A stretch of 64,000 nt of DNA from Tribonema minus (lineage: Eukaryota > Sar > Xanthophyceae > Tribonematales > Tribonemataceae), in contig JAFCMP010000113.1 in the NCBI GenBank assembly GCA_017506865.1, positions 744,001 through 808,000 on the forward strand, read 5' to 3'. How positions within the stretch are numbered: position 1 is the first letter of the stretch; the number at the start of each line of letters is the position of its first letter. Shown here one piece after another: positions 63,301-64,000 of the stretch. The notes beneath the pieces are model-generated. The model was not told the origin of the DNA and did no database searches. It saw only the letters and a list, made by a program, of their open reading frames with translations. A program made the translations under genes and the position numbers.

Positions 63301-63862
63301 TAATGCTCCCCGCTCCTCTTCATCAAAATTGCAGTACTGTCAGCAAGGAGAGGTACCCGCTGATTTCATGGCAGATTGAAGGCTAGGGTTAGGCTTGGGG
63401 TTGAATTGTGAGAGTGAGCGCCGGTTGACCGACTGAAGGCAGTGCCGGTCGTGTAGCTCCCAACCGTAACCCTACCCATAATACCCACTCACCACACAAT
63501 GGGGATGCCAGCTTAGTTTTAGCATTTGGCTTTTGCCACACCACCTGGGGTAGCTTTGCCTTGAGAATTGGGGTCAGGGTTACAGGAATGGGGTGACAGG
63601 GCTAGGATTATGGTTAGGTTTAGGGTTAGGGTTAAGTCATGCCACTAGGGGTTAGGGTTGGAGGTAAGGGTTTGGGTTACATGGCTTAGGTTAGTGAGGT
63701 CATGTCACACGGCTTAGGGTCAGGGTAAGGGTTGGGTCATGCCACGGCTTGGGGCTAGGGTTAGGGCTAGGTCATGCCACACGGCTCACCCTATCCTCCG
63801 CGTCCAGCTCGCGGAGGCAGCCCAGCAGCACGAATGTCGTCCAGTTGCCCATGCGCCGGTAC
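49513..63862 (-). CDS. Large IQ-motif, WW-domain and B-box zinc-finger protein; 5' end beyond the window
   Basis: Exons assigned, minus strand: 63862-63790, 62128-61817, 61110-60977, 58453-58100, 57523-56651, 56339-56037, 55227-54332, 53277-52629, 52424-52049 and 51323-49513. From 58453 on, all phases join; between 60977 and 58453 the phase does not fit, so a small exon is missing from my model. Several exons carry IQ-type Arg-rich calmodulin/myosin-light-chain-binding helices (AAAVLQGFARGVRTRRQLR, VVAIQRTARGAAARA, LTVQRAARAWRARLAAAAL). A WW domain is split by an intron (LWSPQQQMFYYFYKPTG|VSQWEAP). The last exon has three or four Cys/His B-box-like modules (CIACAEERATRRCEVC; CAVCARAAAERSCGDC). 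It is probably a cytoskeletal or scaffold protein. No single known family matches the whole. Confidence 0.65.
51940..52048 (-). repeat. Copy of the WW exon end with 5' splice site
   Basis: Directly after the donor at 52048, about 55 bases repeat the exon end. The exon has CAGCAGATGTTCTACTACTT then CTACAAGCCGACAG|GTGATA; the copy has CAGCAGACGTGCTACTACTT then CTACAAACTCACCG|GTGATG. Both keep a usable GTGAT donor. Confidence 0.8.
55680..55845 (-). repeat. Copies of the exon 56339-56037 end with 5' splice site
   Basis: GGTGGCGGCGCGAGGAGGTT at the true exon end recurs at about 55818-55846 (GGTGGCGGCGCGAGGAGGTT) and in weaker form at about 55680-55710 (GCGGCGCGACAAGGTTTG). Spacers include TTAGGG-type sequence and AAGCTCAGG repeats. 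Confidence 0.7.
59303..60270 (-). mobile_element. Non-LTR retrotransposon copy D (restriction-like endonuclease end)
   Basis: Homologous to copies A-C at 22589-24312. The frame 60363-59458 encodes the zinc knuckle CKLCRKSPGGTLHARLC, then RRMDIVLPAEAF, VDVTCFEAQ and HYSGHYDQNCYKLATLA. A length change in the C-run near 59480 alters the last codons (GGGTWRRT instead of GGGHMEED). The 3' end is TTAATAAAAA joined to CATGTAC (59296-59302). It extends a little further 5' than copy A. The 5' limit is not visible, and the sequence right of about 60270 may still be element. It lies in an intron of the IQ/WW gene. Confidence 0.75.
63591..63780. repeat. TTAGGG-like degenerate tandem repeats
   Basis: Irregular GGGTTAGGGTTAGG units are mixed with a longer unit containing GGTCATGCCAC(A)CGGCTTAGGG, which repeats about four times. 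They lie in the intron just after the exon at 63862-63790. Confidence 0.75.
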
Positions 63863-64000
63863 CTGTGATGACAGCACCGAGATGTCATTGTTATTTGAGA
63901 CAATGCCATTGATTGGCACGTCATGCGCTGCACTGCATGGGCATCTGGTTCAAGTCGAGAGAAGGAATAGGGTTGCCCCATGCGAGAGCTACAGAAGGGG

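Noticed and set aside
63591-63780. Chromosome end (telomere) at the right side
   Set aside because: Repeats are degenerate, short, mixed with unique DNA and followed by a coding exon; similar tracts occur throughout the window.

Overview
The window is nuclear DNA from a eukaryote with GC-rich, intron-rich genes. A photosynthetic stramenopile is the most likely source. This is an inference from three things: interstitial telomere-type repeats are TTAGGG/CCCTAA rather than the plant/green-algal TTTAGGG; a CBP/p300 acetyltransferase combines plant-HAC-like core sequence with a bromodomain and a KIX domain; and an algal/animal-type MFSD5 molybdate transporter is present. No species can be named from sequence alone.

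Layout. (1) 657-18427, minus strand: one complete 12-exon CBP/p300 (HAC/KAT11) histone acetyltransferase gene of about 1980 codons, with the order KIX, TAZ1, bromodomain, RING/PHD, HAT, ZZ, TAZ2. One of its introns carries a terminal-inverted-repeat element (3217-5058). (2) 18.4-29.5 kb: an array of minus-strand KIX-only paralogues derived from the 5' end of the CBP gene (20833-21852, 26094-27227 and a fragment at 29224-29520). It is interrupted at 22589-24312 by three serially inserted, 5'-truncated non-LTR retrotransposon copies with a restriction-like endonuclease. (3) 29918-38640, minus: a FAN1-type structure-specific nuclease with a C-terminal VRR-NUC domain. (4) 39069-40622, plus: an intronless MFSD5/MOT2 molybdate transporter, divergent from FAN1. 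(5) 42.6-49.0 kb, plus: more KIX paralogues, including a two-KIX gene and a chimeric, decaying copy. (6) 49513-63862, minus: a large multi-exon protein with IQ motifs, a WW domain and several B-box-like zinc fingers; its 5' end lies beyond the right edge. A fourth retrotransposon copy (about 59303-60270) sits in one of its introns.

Two observations stand out. First, KIX domains (coactivator modules that bind activation domains) have multiplied here without the acetyltransferase: seven KIX copies outside the CBP gene within about 28 kb, spread by tandem duplication plus a 2.55-kb inverted duplication (26938-29496 and 45384-47932). Second, most introns of the three large genes contain tandem partial copies of the neighbouring exon edge, and these copies keep the splice site: exon ends plus 5' splice site are repeated downstream, and exon starts plus 3' splice site are repeated upstream. 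One FAN1 exon has six extra donor copies and about six acceptor-side copies. This looks like a genome-level process of intron growth or a source of decoy splice sites.

Exon boundaries were derived by hand from reading-frame continuity, GT/AG sites and protein-family similarity. Identities and copy limits are by eye and no alignment was run.
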